Notes: generated from the letters alone by a model not told the origin. A stretch of DNA of 64,000 nucleotides from an uncultured Pelagibacteraceae bacterium (GCA_902633965.1 CACPID010000004.1:1-64000), one strand, 5' to 3'. Positions 1 to 10,863 are shown, counted from the first letter of the stretch. Made by a program: numbers and translations.

Positions 1-846
1 AGAATTTCAAAGATCAAGGAGCTTGAGAAGATTCAAAAAGAAAAACTAGAAAAAGAAAAAAAAATTAAAGAGGAAAAAGATCTTCAGTCTAAACTAAAAG
101 AGCAAATTTTAAAGGACGAGATGAAATTAGAGAAAGAAAGGGCAAAAGATATAAAGCTTTTTCTAAGAAAAGAGCAAGCTATTATTCGTCAAGAACAAGC
201 AGAAAAACAAAGAAAATTTTTAGAGCAATTAAAAATAGAAAAACAAATTGAAAAATTCAGAGTTAGAGAAGTTAAAGAGTTGGAACAGTTAGAAAAGATT
301 TCTTTGAAAGAAAAAAGAGAGGACTATGCGAGTCTACAAGAAAGGATAGACAAGTTAAAACAAAAATATCAAATTATAAGAGATCAGAAAATTAGAGAAA
401 GAGTGGAAGCTCTTGGGATAAAAACTTTAGGAGATGAGGATAGGGAGACTCTTTTACAAAAAGAAAGGGATTATACCTTAGCAAGACAAAAAATAGAGTT
501 TGCACTTGAGAGTTTTTATAGAAGTTCAAGTAGTCTTGTGTTTCAATTAAATAAGAGACATATAACGCGCCATATGTCAATTTTAAGATGTATAGATAGA
601 AGATTTGAAACTGGAGAAATTTTTATTAAATGGGATGAGAGCGATGATGAAAAATGGCTTTTATTGATTTATATAAAAAATAATTCACCCGATGAAGGGA
701 TTATTATTGAGGATAAGACCAATCCAGATAGGAATATATCTCATGAATTTAAACATACAGAAATTTTTAAAGCTTCAGATTTAATGGTAGATTCTTTAAC
801 ACAATTAATTTCTAAAATAAGGAAGAAACAAGTTAATATTAATTAA
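1..846 (+). CDS. Coiled-coil protein of unknown function, 5' end cut off by the window
   Basis: The reading frame is open from the first base, so the gene begins upstream; about 281 codons are visible and the first internal ATG is at 121. The first ~130 visible residues are almost entirely Lys/Glu/Gln/Arg with leucine or isoleucine spacing, a long charged coiled coil. The last ~150 residues look globular, with residues such as RRFETGEIFIKWDES and a run of beta-like hydrophobic stretches. I do not recognise the family. It has no signal peptide in the visible part and converges on the next gene, overlapping its 3' end by 8 bases. It may be a structural or scaffold-type cytoplasmic protein, but that is only a guess from composition. 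Confidence 0.75.
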   Translation, partial: RISKIKELEKIQKEKLEKEKKIKEEKDLQSKLKEQILKDEMKLEKERAKDIKLFLRKEQAIIRQEQAEKQRKFLEQLKIEKQIEKFRVREVKELEQLEKISLKEKREDYASLQERIDKLKQKYQIIRDQKIRERVEALGIKTLGDEDRETLLQKERDYTLARQKIEFALESFYRSSSSLVFQLNKRHITRHMSILRCIDRRFETGEIFIKWDESDDEKWLLLIYIKNNSPDEGIIIEDKTNPDRNISHEFKHTEIFKASDLMVDSLTQLISKIRKKQVNIN

Positions 847-1525
847 CGATAACGTTTTTTAAAATATACTCCCAGGAACCCATCCTATTATATTTTACCT
901 TTAATATTAAATTTTTTTTTGGTTCAAGCCATATTTCAAAGTCTAATTTTTTATTTTCACTAATACTTTCATCTTTAGATTTTAAAGAAAATTTATGAGC
1001 CAAATATTCTTTACCGTAAATTTGAACTTTTTCCTTACCTAAAAAAGTTACAACTTGATCTTTAACACTTCCTGACAATGGACTTATTTGAGTTTCACTT
1101 TCCAAAATTTTATGATTCCACCAATTACCAATTATATTGTTTCTATTAGCCTTACCAGTGTAAGAAGAACCTTTAATATCAAAAACATCTTCATTTTTAT
1201 TTAATATTAAATTAACAAATTTTTTTTTATCATTTTGAAGTGTATTTGAATTAAATGAAAATAATTTATTATTTTTATAAATCTCTGTACCTATGCTATT
1301 TATTGAAAAAACTTTAATCCCAAGTAGTTTTACCTCAAAATTTGTTTCGTTATAAATTTTTATAGAGTCATTATTTTTCGTAAATTCATAATTACAGTAT
1401 CCAATATTTTTACCATCTTTAAAGATTTCCATTTCAATTTTTTTTATATTTTTGTAGTGCGATACATGGCCATTTAAACCTTGGGGATAGAGCAGCAATA
1501 TAAAACAAAGTAAGAATTTTTTCAT
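839..1525 (-). CDS. Secreted DUF6134-like protein
   Basis: This 228-residue protein starts with a clear signal peptide (MKKFLLCFILLLYPQGLNG), which is why I choose the ATG at 1525 over an in-frame ATG 9 codons upstream at 1552. The mature part is beta-rich, with patterns such as 'MEIFKDGKNIGY', 'NNIIGNWWNHKILES' and a C-terminal 'WLEPKKNLILKVKY' resembling the DUF6134 family of exported alphaproteobacterial proteins. The biochemical function of that family is not known to me. The product is probably periplasmic or outer-membrane attached. It is divergent from the YczE-like gene with a 48-base gap that must hold both promoters. The family assignment is from memory and moderately sure. Confidence 0.7.
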   Translation of the reverse strand: MKKFLLCFILLLYPQGLNGHVSHYKNIKKIEMEIFKDGKNIGYCNYEFTKNNDSIKIYNETNFEVKLLGIKVFSINSIGTEIYKNNKLFSFNSNTLQNDKKKFVNLILNKNEDVFDIKGSSYTGKANRNNIIGNWWNHKILESETQISPLSGSVKDQVVTFLGKEKVQIYGKEYLAHKFSLKSKDESISENKKLDFEIWLEPKKNLILKVKYNRMGSWEYILKNVIVN

Positions 1526-1573
1526 AAAAGATATGGTATTTAATATAAACAAATAGTAAACACCACATTAAAA

Positions 1574-2221
1574 ATGTTTCTTAAAATTAAAAAAATTCCC
1601 AAGGTGTTTTGGAGCTCGCAAAAACCTTTAAATCTTAAACCAAAATTTTCATCATTATTTTTTCTTTGTTTAGGACTAGTAATTTTCGGCTTCGGAGAAG
1701 GACTTCTTATTGTTTCTAGTTCAGGGGCATCTCCATGGAGTGTTTTAGCTCAAGGAATTTCTATAAATGTTAATTTATCAATTGGTCTAATAACTTTCTT
1801 AATCAGTTTTACAGTTTTAATTTTATGGATACCTCTTAAACAGAAACCAGGAATAGGAACTATTTTAAATGCCTTTATTATTGCAATTATGATTGATCTT
1901 TGCATTAAATTTGTACCAACACCTGAAGATTATATTCATCAAATTATTTTAGGCACTGTTGCAGTTTTAACTGTTGGTATAGGTGGTGGAATTTATCTTA
2001 TTGCCAATCTTGGTGCGGGGCCAAGAGATGGTTTAATGGTAGGTTTACAAAAGAAAACGAACCTACCAATTGCATCCGTAAGAGCTTTTTTAGAAATTTC
2101 AGTAGTCAGCATAGGTTGGTATTTAGGAGGAACTATTGGTCCAGGAACTTTAATATTTGCTTTTGGAATTGGTCCGGCGGTTGCCCTTGCGCTTTATTTA
2201 ATTAAAAAAATTTTTTCATAA
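1574..2221 (+). CDS. YczE/YitT-like integral membrane protein
   Basis: A 215-residue protein with about five or six hydrophobic helices (roughly residues 27-50, 68-88, 95-115, 122-147, 165-185 and 190-212). Two glycine-rich repeats, 'SSSGASPWSVLAQG' near residue 50 and 'ANLGAGPRDGLMVGLQ' near residue 145, are typical of the YczE branch of the YitT/YczE membrane family, in which the two halves look like an internal duplication. The substrate and role of this family are not established. The gene ends four bases before the convergent TylF-like gene and no terminator is visible between them. Confidence 0.75.
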   Translation: MFLKIKKIPKVFWSSQKPLNLKPKFSSLFFLCLGLVIFGFGEGLLIVSSSGASPWSVLAQGISINVNLSIGLITFLISFTVLILWIPLKQKPGIGTILNAFIIAIMIDLCIKFVPTPEDYIHQIILGTVAVLTVGIGGGIYLIANLGAGPRDGLMVGLQKKTNLPIASVRAFLEISVVSIGWYLGGTIGPGTLIFAFGIGPAVALALYLIKKIFS

Positions 2222-2225
2222 TATT

Positions 2226-2987
2226 TTAGTCTTTGATGTAAAGCCTGCTAGCATAATCAATTCTGTGGAAAAATTTAAAATTCAAATCGTTTTTAAAATA
2301 ATCATCCACTGCTTTTTTGGAACCTTTCCAATGACCATAATCATCAATAATTAAAACTCCTTTATTTTGCAACCTGGGGTAAAGTACTTCCATTTCCTTT
2401 TTTGTTGAATCATAAAAGTCAGTATCTAACCTAAGCAAAGATATTTTTTTTGGAATATTCTTTTCGTTCTCTAGCGTTTGTTCAACTTTACCTTTAACAA
2501 AAACCAAATTATCTTGATAATTTTTATCAAATTTATTCAAATTACTTTGAACTTCATTTAATGAGGCATAACACCACTCATTTTTTTTGTAAGCTTTTCG
2601 TGTATCTGATGCTGATTTATTTTTTATATCAAAGTCAAAATTTTTGTTTTCCTCAGGCATTCCCTCGAAAGTATCATAGGCAAATATCTTTTTTGATAAA
2701 GTTAGTTTTTTGTTGAGATAATTCATTAATATTAAGTTCCCACCTTTAAATACACCAGCTTCTACAAAATCACCCTCAATATTGTTTGAAGCTATGTACT
2801 TAATAGATTGCAATATTGCCCAATGGTTTGGTATCGAGCACATTGAAAATTCTTTTATTTTTTTTAAAATTTCATTTTCTTCGTTACTAATTTCAGCGAT
2901 ATAATTTTCTTGTCTTTTATACCATGAGTCTTTAGTAATAATTTCATAGTTGAAGAAATTTAAAATATTTTTTAATATTTTTTTCAT
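2226..2987 (-). CDS. TylF/MycF-type O-methyltransferase
   Basis: The 253-residue product carries the TylF/macrocin O-methyltransferase pattern: a SAM-binding region 'DFVEAGVFKGG' at residues 73-83, 'IFAYDTFEGMPE' at 101-112, 'LLRLDTDFYDST' at 184-195 and the metal-binding type 'VLIIDDYGHWKGSKKA' at 211-226. Family members methylate hydroxyls of sugars or small molecules using SAM and a divalent metal; the substrate here cannot be told. There is no signal peptide, so it is cytosolic. It is divergent from the FkbM-family gene at 3078 with a 90-base AT-rich gap, and the pair suggests modification of a surface glycan or metabolite. Confidence 0.85.
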   Translation of the reverse strand: MKKILKNILNFFNYEIITKDSWYKRQENYIAEISNEENEILKKIKEFSMCSIPNHWAILQSIKYIASNNIEGDFVEAGVFKGGNLILMNYLNKKLTLSKKIFAYDTFEGMPEENKNFDFDIKNKSASDTRKAYKKNEWCYASLNEVQSNLNKFDKNYQDNLVFVKGKVEQTLENEKNIPKKISLLRLDTDFYDSTKKEMEVLYPRLQNKGVLIIDDYGHWKGSKKAVDDYFKNDLNFKFFHRIDYASRLYIKD

Positions 2988-3077
2988 TTTGAAAAATTTT
3001 ATTACTTATATATGATTGAATGTTTTCAATATAGAAAAAAATTAAATATGATTTGTTTCTTATAAATTCTTGTAAAT

Positions 3078-3761
3078 ATGCTAATAGAGAAAATTCTTGA
3101 TATAATAAGTAAGTTTCATCACTATAAAATCTCATTGTATGCAAAAAAATTAGGTTGTAATACTCTTATTGATGTTGGGTCTCATAAAGGTGAATTTCTA
3201 AGTAGTTTTTTGAAAATAAAAATATTTAAAAAGTTTTATTGTTTTGAACCTCAAAAAGAAATTTATAAAAACCTGAAAAAAAAATTTAAAAATAATAAAA
3301 AGATTAAATTATACAACTATTCACTTGGTGAAAAGGAGAGTAAGAAAAAAATGTATTTATCAAATTTAACTTCTTTATCTACTATGTCCAAAATTAATCA
3401 GAAGTCTAACTGGTTTAAAATTAAAAATTTAATTGTAAGAGATAAAAATAGACTTAATATGTATCAAATAGTAAATCAAAAAAAAATTGACACAGTATTT
3501 AAAAATATCTCTTTAAAAAATAGCTTTCTTAAAATTGATGTCGAGGGATACGAACTTAATGTATTATATGGTGCAAAGAGTAAAATTAAAGAGATTCCAT
3601 TTGTGATTGTTGAAAAACATACTTTTAATCAGTATTATAATAATTTTAGCTTAGTTAATGATTTCTTGTTAAAAAATAATTTTAAAATAATTAAAAATTT
3701 TTACTATCCCACATTGCATTATAAGGATGTTCTTTATAAAAATAAAAAAAAAGGGCAGTAA
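3078..3761 (+). CDS. FkbM family methyltransferase
   Basis: This 227-residue protein has the FkbM-family signature: 'LIDVGSHKGEF' (SAM-binding loop) at residues 30-40, 'FYCFEPQK' at 53-60 and 'FLKIDVEGYELNVLYGAK' near residue 155. FkbM-type enzymes are SAM-dependent O-methyltransferases, commonly acting on glycans or polyketides; the substrate is unknown here. It is very rich in Lys, Asn and Phe. The stop codon at 3759-3761 falls inside the loop of a strong intrinsic terminator shared with groEL. It stands divergent from another methyltransferase (TylF type), so the two may serve one modification pathway. Confidence 0.85.
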   Translation: MLIEKILDIISKFHHYKISLYAKKLGCNTLIDVGSHKGEFLSSFLKIKIFKKFYCFEPQKEIYKNLKKKFKNNKKIKLYNYSLGEKESKKKMYLSNLTSLSTMSKINQKSNWFKIKNLIVRDKNRLNMYQIVNQKKIDTVFKNISLKNSFLKIDVEGYELNVLYGAKSKIKEIPFVIVEKHTFNQYYNNFSLVNDFLLKNNFKIIKNFYYPTLHYKDVLYKNKKKGQ

Positions 3762-3774
3762 AAACCGCCCTTTT
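3749..3774. terminator. Bidirectional intrinsic terminator between fkbM-like gene and groEL
   Basis: The arms AAAAGGGC (3749-3756) and GCCCTTTT (3767-3774) form a perfect 8-bp stem with a 10-base loop. On the minus strand the hairpin follows the groEL stop and is trailed by a run of nine T's, which is a textbook rho-independent terminator for groESL. On the plus strand it is followed by TTTTAGAATTTTTG and the FkbM stop codon lies in the loop. Confidence 0.85.
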
Positions 3775-3801
3775 AGAATTTTTGTTTGAGATTGATGAGG
3801 A

Positions 3802-5767
<1,966 letters not shown>

Positions 5768-5793
5768 ATAAAACTCCTTTAAATATGTCAGTC

Positions 5794-5823
5794 ATATAGA
5801 GGCAAGTATATAATTTTTCAAGG
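5794..5823 (-). promoter_or_regulatory. Likely RpoH (sigma-32) heat-shock promoter of groESL
   Basis: Read on the minus strand, CCTTGAA (5823-5817) is followed after 14 bases by CCTCTATAT (5802-5794). This fits the alphaproteobacterial heat-shock consensus as I remember it (CTTG, about 17-18 bases, CYTATNT) with one mismatch in the -10 part. The spacing leaves a leader of about 20 bases to the groES start, including its AAGGAG site. No CIRCE-type inverted repeat is seen here, so control by HrcA is not supported. Confidence 0.6.
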
Positions 5824-5890
5824 TATTCATAAAAATATATGAAGTAAAAAAATCAAAGAAATATAAGTATTTTTAAGCTATATCTCCTAA

Positions 5891-6706
5891 ATGCCAAAAA
5901 ATTTAGATGATTTAGGACTGAAGTCAGTAGCGAACAGCTACGATGTCTTTTTTATAGATATTTGGGGAGTGCTTCATAACGGAATAAATCTGTATCAAAA
6001 TTCTGTTAATGTTTTAAACGAATTAGAAAAATCAAATAAGACTTATATTTTGCTCACTAATGCACCAAGACCAAATAGCACAGTAATTGAATTCTTAAAA
6101 AGGATGGGATTAGATGAAAATAAATGTAGTAAAGTTTATACATCTGGGGAGTCTGCACTCAAACATTTAGAAAAAAATTATAAAGAAAAAAAATTTTATC
6201 ATATCGGACCCCCAAGAGATTTTGATCTTTTTAAACTGTTTGAAAAAAATAAAACTGATAATTTAGAACAATGCGATTTTATCCTGTGTACAGGACTTTT
6301 TGAAGAATATGAAGAAGACCTAAAATATTATAAAGAATTATTTAAAAGTGTAATTGGTAAAATAATGATATGTACAAATCCTGATTTGATTGTAGATAGA
6401 GGTAATATTACAGAATATTGTGCAGGCTCAGTAGCAAAAATATTCGAAGATCTTGGAGGAAAAGTTGAATATTTTGGAAAACCTTATCCACCCGTATATC
6501 AACAAGCTGCAGAAATAAAAAATAAAAAAGTATTGTGTATTGGAGATAATCTTAATACGGATATTAAAGGAGCCAATATTCAAAATTTCGACGCTATGCT
6601 AATATCTTCGGGCATACATAAAAAAGAAATAGATAAAAATATTGAAAAAGTTCAATTAAAATACAATGTAAAGATTAATTATTATCAATCACTTTTAAAA
6701 TGGTAA
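5891..6706 (+). CDS. HAD superfamily class IIA hydrolase (TIGR01459-like)
   Basis: A 271-residue HAD phosphatase. The nucleophile motif is 'FFIDIWGVLHNG' at residues 21-32, with Asp23 as the predicted nucleophile and Trp where most HAD enzymes have the second Asp, as is usual in this proteobacterial subfamily. 'ILLTNAPRP' (motif II Thr/Asn) follows near residue 55, and 'VLCIGDNLNTDIKGA' near 217 is the metal-binding motif. The substrate is not known; class IIA relatives act on nucleotides or small phosphates. It heads a + strand operon, overlapping ribF by 7 bases, so a link to flavin metabolism is possible but unproven. Confidence 0.85.
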   Translation: MPKNLDDLGLKSVANSYDVFFIDIWGVLHNGINLYQNSVNVLNELEKSNKTYILLTNAPRPNSTVIEFLKRMGLDENKCSKVYTSGESALKHLEKNYKEKKFYHIGPPRDFDLFKLFEKNKTDNLEQCDFILCTGLFEEYEEDLKYYKELFKSVIGKIMICTNPDLIVDRGNITEYCAGSVAKIFEDLGGKVEYFGKPYPPVYQQAAEIKNKKVLCIGDNLNTDIKGANIQNFDAMLISSGIHKKEIDKNIEKVQLKYNVKINYYQSLLKW

Positions 6707-7632
6707 GTAAAATAAAATATTACAAAAATTTTGATGTTCAAAAAAAACACAAAAACTCAATTATATTAATTGGTAATTTTGATGGCGTTCATTTAGGACA
6801 TCAAAAATTGTTTAAAAAAGCTTTAATATTAAAAAAAAGAAAAAAATATAAAATCGGGGTAGTGACATTTGATCCAATCCCTAAAATGTTTTTTTTCAAA
6901 AAAATAAGAAATTATAGAATATCCAACTTTAATCAAAAGTTAGAAATTTTAAAAAGATTTAAAGTGGATTTTGTTATTAATAAAAAATTTGACTTAAAAT
7001 TTTCAAAGATAACATGTAATCGATTTATTGAAAAATTCCTTTACAAAAAGTTATCTGCAAAATTAATTTTTGTAAGTAATAATTTTAGATTTGGTAATAA
7101 GCGTGAGGGAGATGTAAGATTATTAAAATTTTTCGAAAAAAAATTTAATTATAGAATAATAAATCCATCACCTTTAAAAAAAAAGAAAAAGATTATTTCT
7201 TCAACATCTATAAGGAAACTTTTAGAAAAAGGACAAATCTCTACTGCCAATAAATACTTAGATAGAAATTGGTCCATTCAGGGAAATGTACAACTTGGAC
7301 GAAGATTAGGTAAAACTATCGGATTCCCAACTTGCAACATAGATATTGGAAATTACGTGATAGCTAAACCAGGAGTTTATGCCGTTAAAATCTTAATTAA
7401 TAAGACAAAAAAAAAACTGAATGGAATCGCAAACCTGGGTTATAGACCTACATTTAACCAAAATAAAATTCTTCTTGAGGTAAATATTTTTAATTTTAAA
7501 AAAAATCTTTATAATAAAAAGCTAACTGTTGAGTTTTTGAAGTTTATCAGAGGTGAAAAAAAATTTAATGGTATAGATGAATTAAAAAAACAGATAAAAA
7601 AAGATGTAAAAATAGCTAAAAAATTAAAATGA
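6700..7632 (+). CDS. ribF: Bifunctional riboflavin kinase / FAD synthetase RibF
   Basis: This 310-residue enzyme phosphorylates riboflavin to FMN and adenylylates FMN to FAD. The N-terminal adenylyltransferase part shows 'GNFDGVHLGHQ' near residue 25 and 'ISSTSIRKLL' near 167 (the family ISSTxIR motif). The C-terminal kinase part shows 'QLGRRLGKTIGFPTCNI' near 200 and 'GVYAVKI' near 228. The protein is exceptionally lysine-rich. It overlaps the HAD gene upstream by 7 bases and ileS downstream by an ATGA-type 4-base overlap, so the three are probably translated together. The ribF-ileS-lspA order is widespread in proteobacteria. Confidence 0.95.
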   Translation: MVSKIKYYKNFDVQKKHKNSIILIGNFDGVHLGHQKLFKKALILKKRKKYKIGVVTFDPIPKMFFFKKIRNYRISNFNQKLEILKRFKVDFVINKKFDLKFSKITCNRFIEKFLYKKLSAKLIFVSNNFRFGNKREGDVRLLKFFEKKFNYRIINPSPLKKKKKIISSTSIRKLLEKGQISTANKYLDRNWSIQGNVQLGRRLGKTIGFPTCNIDIGNYVIAKPGVYAVKILINKTKKKLNGIANLGYRPTFNQNKILLEVNIFNFKKNLYNKKLTVEFLKFIRGEKKFNGIDELKKQIKKDVKIAKKLK

Positions 7633-10355
7633 GCAAAGATCAAATAAATCTTCCAAAAACAGCTTTTTCAATGAAAGCAAATCTTCCATTGAAAGAACCT
7701 AAAATTGTTGAATATTGGAATAAAATCGATCTTTACAATTTATTAAGGCAAAATAATAAAGGCAAAGAAAAGTTTGTTCTTCACGATGGACCTCCTTATG
7801 CAAATGGTAATATTCATATGGGAACAGCTTTTAATAAAATTCTTAAAGATATAATCACAAAATTTCATCAAATGGACGGCAAAGACTCAGTATATGTTCC
7901 AGGATGGGATTGTCATGGTTTGCCGATTGAATGGAAAATAGAAGAACAGTATAAAAAAAATAAGAAAAATAAAAATGACGTACCAGTCGTTGAATTTAGA
8001 AAAGAATGCAGAGAGTTTGCTAATAAATGGATCAAAGTTCATAAAGAACAATTTAAAAGGCTCGGAGTTGTTGGAGATTGGGAAAATTATTATTCTACAA
8101 TGAGTTATGACGCTGAGGCTCAAATAGTAAGAGAATTAGGTAAATTTTTAAAAGAAGGTAGTTTATATAGAGGCTACAAGCCAGTTTTGTGGTCCACAGT
8201 AGAAAAAACCGCTTTAGCTGATGCAGAAGTTGAATATATGGATCACACATCTGATACAATTTATGTTTCGTTTCCTATTCAAAAATCAAAATTAAAAAAT
8301 CTTTTAGGCGCTGAAGTAATTATCTGGACAACTACACCATGGACGATACCAGCAAATAAAGCTTTAGCTTACAACAAATCTTTAAAATATGTTGTAATAC
8401 AGATTAATGACAAAGGCGATTTTAACAATAGAAAAATTATAGTTGCAAAAGATCTTTTAAAAAGTGTAGTTGAGGATTGTAAAATTAACCAATACAAAAT
8501 TATAAGTGAAATAAATGGATCCGATTTTGATGGAGTAGTTTGCTCCCATCCATTTAAGAATTTAGGTTACAATTATGATATACCAATGCTTGAGGCAAGG
8601 TTTGTTACGACAGAACAAGGCTCAGGAATAGTACATTGCGCTCCAAGCCATGGTCCAGATGATTTTAATTTATGTTTAAATAATAATATTAAAGCTGTCG
8701 AAACAGTTGATGATGATGGAAAGTATACAAAACATGTTTTAAATTTTGAAGGCATTCATATTTTTAAAGCAAACCCAATTGTTATCGAGAAGCTTAAAAA
8801 TGAAAAAAATTTATTAGCGAATGGAAAACTAAACCACTCATATCCTCATTCTTGGAGATCTAAAGCTCCGTTAGTCCATAGAGCTACACCTCAATGGTTT
8901 ATTTCTATGGAAAGCCATAAACTAAGAGATAAGGCTCTAAAAGCCATTGATGATACAGAATTTTATCCTCCAAAAGGGAAAGAAAGATTGAGATCAATGA
9001 TTGAAACAAGACCAGATTGGTGTGTTTCTAGACAAAGAGTTTGGGGCGTACCATTGCCTATATTTATTTCTAAATCAGATGGCAAAGTTTTAGTAGATGA
9101 GGATGTGTTTGAAAATATTGCGTCTATTTACGAAAAAGAAGGATCAGATTGCTGGTTTTCAGATGACCCTCAAAAGTTTTTAGGAGACAAATATAAAGCT
9201 GAAGATTTTGTTAAACTAAAAGATATCGTTGAGGTTTGGTTTGACAGTGGATCTACACATTCATTTGTTCTTGAAAAAAGAGGAGACTTAAAATGGCCTG
9301 CATCTATGTACCTAGAAGGATCTGATCAACATAGAGGATGGTTTCACTCCTCATTATTAGAATCTTGTGGAACAAGAGGCAGAGCTCCATTTGAAAGTAT
9401 CCTATCTCATGGATTTGTGATGGATGGTAAAGGTTTGAAAATGTCAAAGTCTTTGGGGAACCAGATCTTTCCTGAGGATATTCTAAAAAAATATGGAGCA
9501 GATATACTTAGAGTTTGGGTGACTGCATCCGATTACTCTGAAGATTTAAGAATAGATTACTCAATTTTAGAGCAACATGCTGAAGCATATAGAAAGATAA
9601 GAAATACATTTAGATACTTAATGGGAAATATAAATGACAATTATTCAGAGCAAGAATATGCCAATATTGATATTAGCAAACTTCCAGAACTCGAAAAATT
9701 AATGTTACACAAATTGTATGTATTGAATGAAAAATTTAAAGCAAATTTTAGAGAGTACAACTTTCATGTTTTGTACAAAGAATTATTAAATTTCTGCACT
9801 GTAGATCTTTCTTCATTTTATTTTGATATTAGAAAAGACACTTTATATTGTGATAAAAAAAATTCAGATAAGAGACAAAGTTGTATTTTAATATTAAATA
9901 CGATATTGGACGCCTTACTAAAATGGTTTGCACCAATTTTATCTTTTACGACAGAGGAAATTTTTAGTCTTTTAAACAAAGATGAAAAAAAAAGTATTCA
10001 TTTAAAAAAATTTCCTGAATTTCCAAAATCTTGGAAAGATGATGAACTTAACAACAACTGGAATCAAATAAATAAAATAAGAGATATAGCAAATATCAGT
10101 ATTGAGGAAAAAAGAGCAGCCAAAACAATAGGATCTAGCCTAGAAACGGCGATTGATATCAGATTGACCAAGGATCTATATGACCTTGCAAAAAAATATG
10201 ATTTTTCAGAAATATGTATAACTTCACTTGCAAATACTATTTTGGATGAAAATGCAAAAGACAACATAGAAGTAAAAACTTCAAAAGCGAAAGGAAAAAA
10301 GTGTCCTGTTTGTTGGAAAATTACTGAAGCAGAATGCGAAAGGCATCCAACATAA
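7629..10355 (+). CDS. ileS: Isoleucyl-tRNA synthetase
   Basis: The 908-residue class I synthetase charges tRNA-Ile. The nucleotide-binding motif reads 'GPPYANGNIHMGTAFNK' (residues 54-70), so HIGH appears as HMGT; KMSKS is intact at 604-608. The editing domain lies between, with 'TTPWTIPANKALAY' near residue 237 and 'GTRGRAPF' near 587 in the catalytic part. The C terminus has 'GKKCPVCWKITEAECERH', a reduced form of the zinc-binding tail. It overlaps ribF by 4 bases and precedes lspA by 7 bases. Confidence 0.97.
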   Translation: MSKDQINLPKTAFSMKANLPLKEPKIVEYWNKIDLYNLLRQNNKGKEKFVLHDGPPYANGNIHMGTAFNKILKDIITKFHQMDGKDSVYVPGWDCHGLPIEWKIEEQYKKNKKNKNDVPVVEFRKECREFANKWIKVHKEQFKRLGVVGDWENYYSTMSYDAEAQIVRELGKFLKEGSLYRGYKPVLWSTVEKTALADAEVEYMDHTSDTIYVSFPIQKSKLKNLLGAEVIIWTTTPWTIPANKALAYNKSLKYVVIQINDKGDFNNRKIIVAKDLLKSVVEDCKINQYKIISEINGSDFDGVVCSHPFKNLGYNYDIPMLEARFVTTEQGSGIVHCAPSHGPDDFNLCLNNNIKAVETVDDDGKYTKHVLNFEGIHIFKANPIVIEKLKNEKNLLANGKLNHSYPHSWRSKAPLVHRATPQWFISMESHKLRDKALKAIDDTEFYPPKGKERLRSMIETRPDWCVSRQRVWGVPLPIFISKSDGKVLVDEDVFENIASIYEKEGSDCWFSDDPQKFLGDKYKAEDFVKLKDIVEVWFDSGSTHSFVLEKRGDLKWPASMYLEGSDQHRGWFHSSLLESCGTRGRAPFESILSHGFVMDGKGLKMSKSLGNQIFPEDILKKYGADILRVWVTASDYSEDLRIDYSILEQHAEAYRKIRNTFRYLMGNINDNYSEQEYANIDISKLPELEKLMLHKLYVLNEKFKANFREYNFHVLYKELLNFCTVDLSSFYFDIRKDTLYCDKKNSDKRQSCILILNTILDALLKWFAPILSFTTEEIFSLLNKDEKKSIHLKKFPEFPKSWKDDELNNNWNQINKIRDIANISIEEKRAAKTIGSSLETAIDIRLTKDLYDLAKKYDFSEICITSLANTILDENAKDNIEVKTSKAKGKKCPVCWKITEAECERHPT

Positions 10356-10362
10356 AAATTAA

Positions 10363-10863
10363 ATGATAAATTTTATAAATAAGAAAATTATTTTTTATTC
10401 TTTAATTACATTATTAATTTTTACTTTAGATAGAATTTCAAAGATTTATGTTATAAGTATTGCTGAAACTTATGGTGAAGTAAATATTTATCTAAATCAA
10501 TTTATAAATATTATTTTAGTTTGGAATACAGGAATAGGGTTTGGATTATTGTCATTTGAAAAACAATTTATTTATAATTTAATCACATTAATAATTGTAT
10601 TAATTAATTTTGTAATTTTATACCTTGGTGTAAAGTCAAGTAATTTTAAAGGACTTATATTTTTTGTCATTTTGGGTGGATCACTTGGGAACTTATTCGA
10701 TAGACTTTATTATTCTGCAGTTCCTGATTTTATAGATTTAAATTATAATGATTTTCATTGGTTTGTATTTAATATAGCGGATGTTTTTATCACAATAGGT
10801 GTATTGTGCCTTATTTTTGTTGAATTATTTTTGAATAACGTAAAAACGAAATTAAATGAATAA
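10363..10863 (+). CDS. lspA: Lipoprotein signal peptidase (signal peptidase II)
   Basis: A 166-residue inner-membrane aspartic peptidase that cleaves signal peptides of diacylglyceryl-modified prolipoproteins. It has four hydrophobic helices and the family motifs 'NTGIGFGLLS' (near residue 50), 'GGSLGNLFDRLYYSAVPDFIDL' (split around residues 105-126, catalytic Asp in VPDFID) and 'FNIADVFITIG' (second catalytic Asp, near 139). Its downstream neighbour encodes a lipoprotein, overlapping by 8 bases, and its partner enzyme Lgt is encoded at the far end of this window. Confidence 0.96.
   Translation: MINFINKKIIFYSLITLLIFTLDRISKIYVISIAETYGEVNIYLNQFINIILVWNTGIGFGLLSFEKQFIYNLITLIIVLINFVILYLGVKSSNFKGLIFFVILGGSLGNLFDRLYYSAVPDFIDLNYNDFHWFVFNIADVFITIGVLCLIFVELFLNNVKTKLNE

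Noticed and set aside
838-858. Small hairpin AACG-ATAA-CGTT followed by T's as a terminator
   Set aside because: Only a 4-bp stem inside the coding end of the minus-strand gene; too weak to call.
7629-10355. IleS HMGT motif as evidence of a defective synthetase
   Set aside because: The fourth position of HIGH varies in many isoleucyl-tRNA synthetases and the KMSKS and editing motifs are intact.
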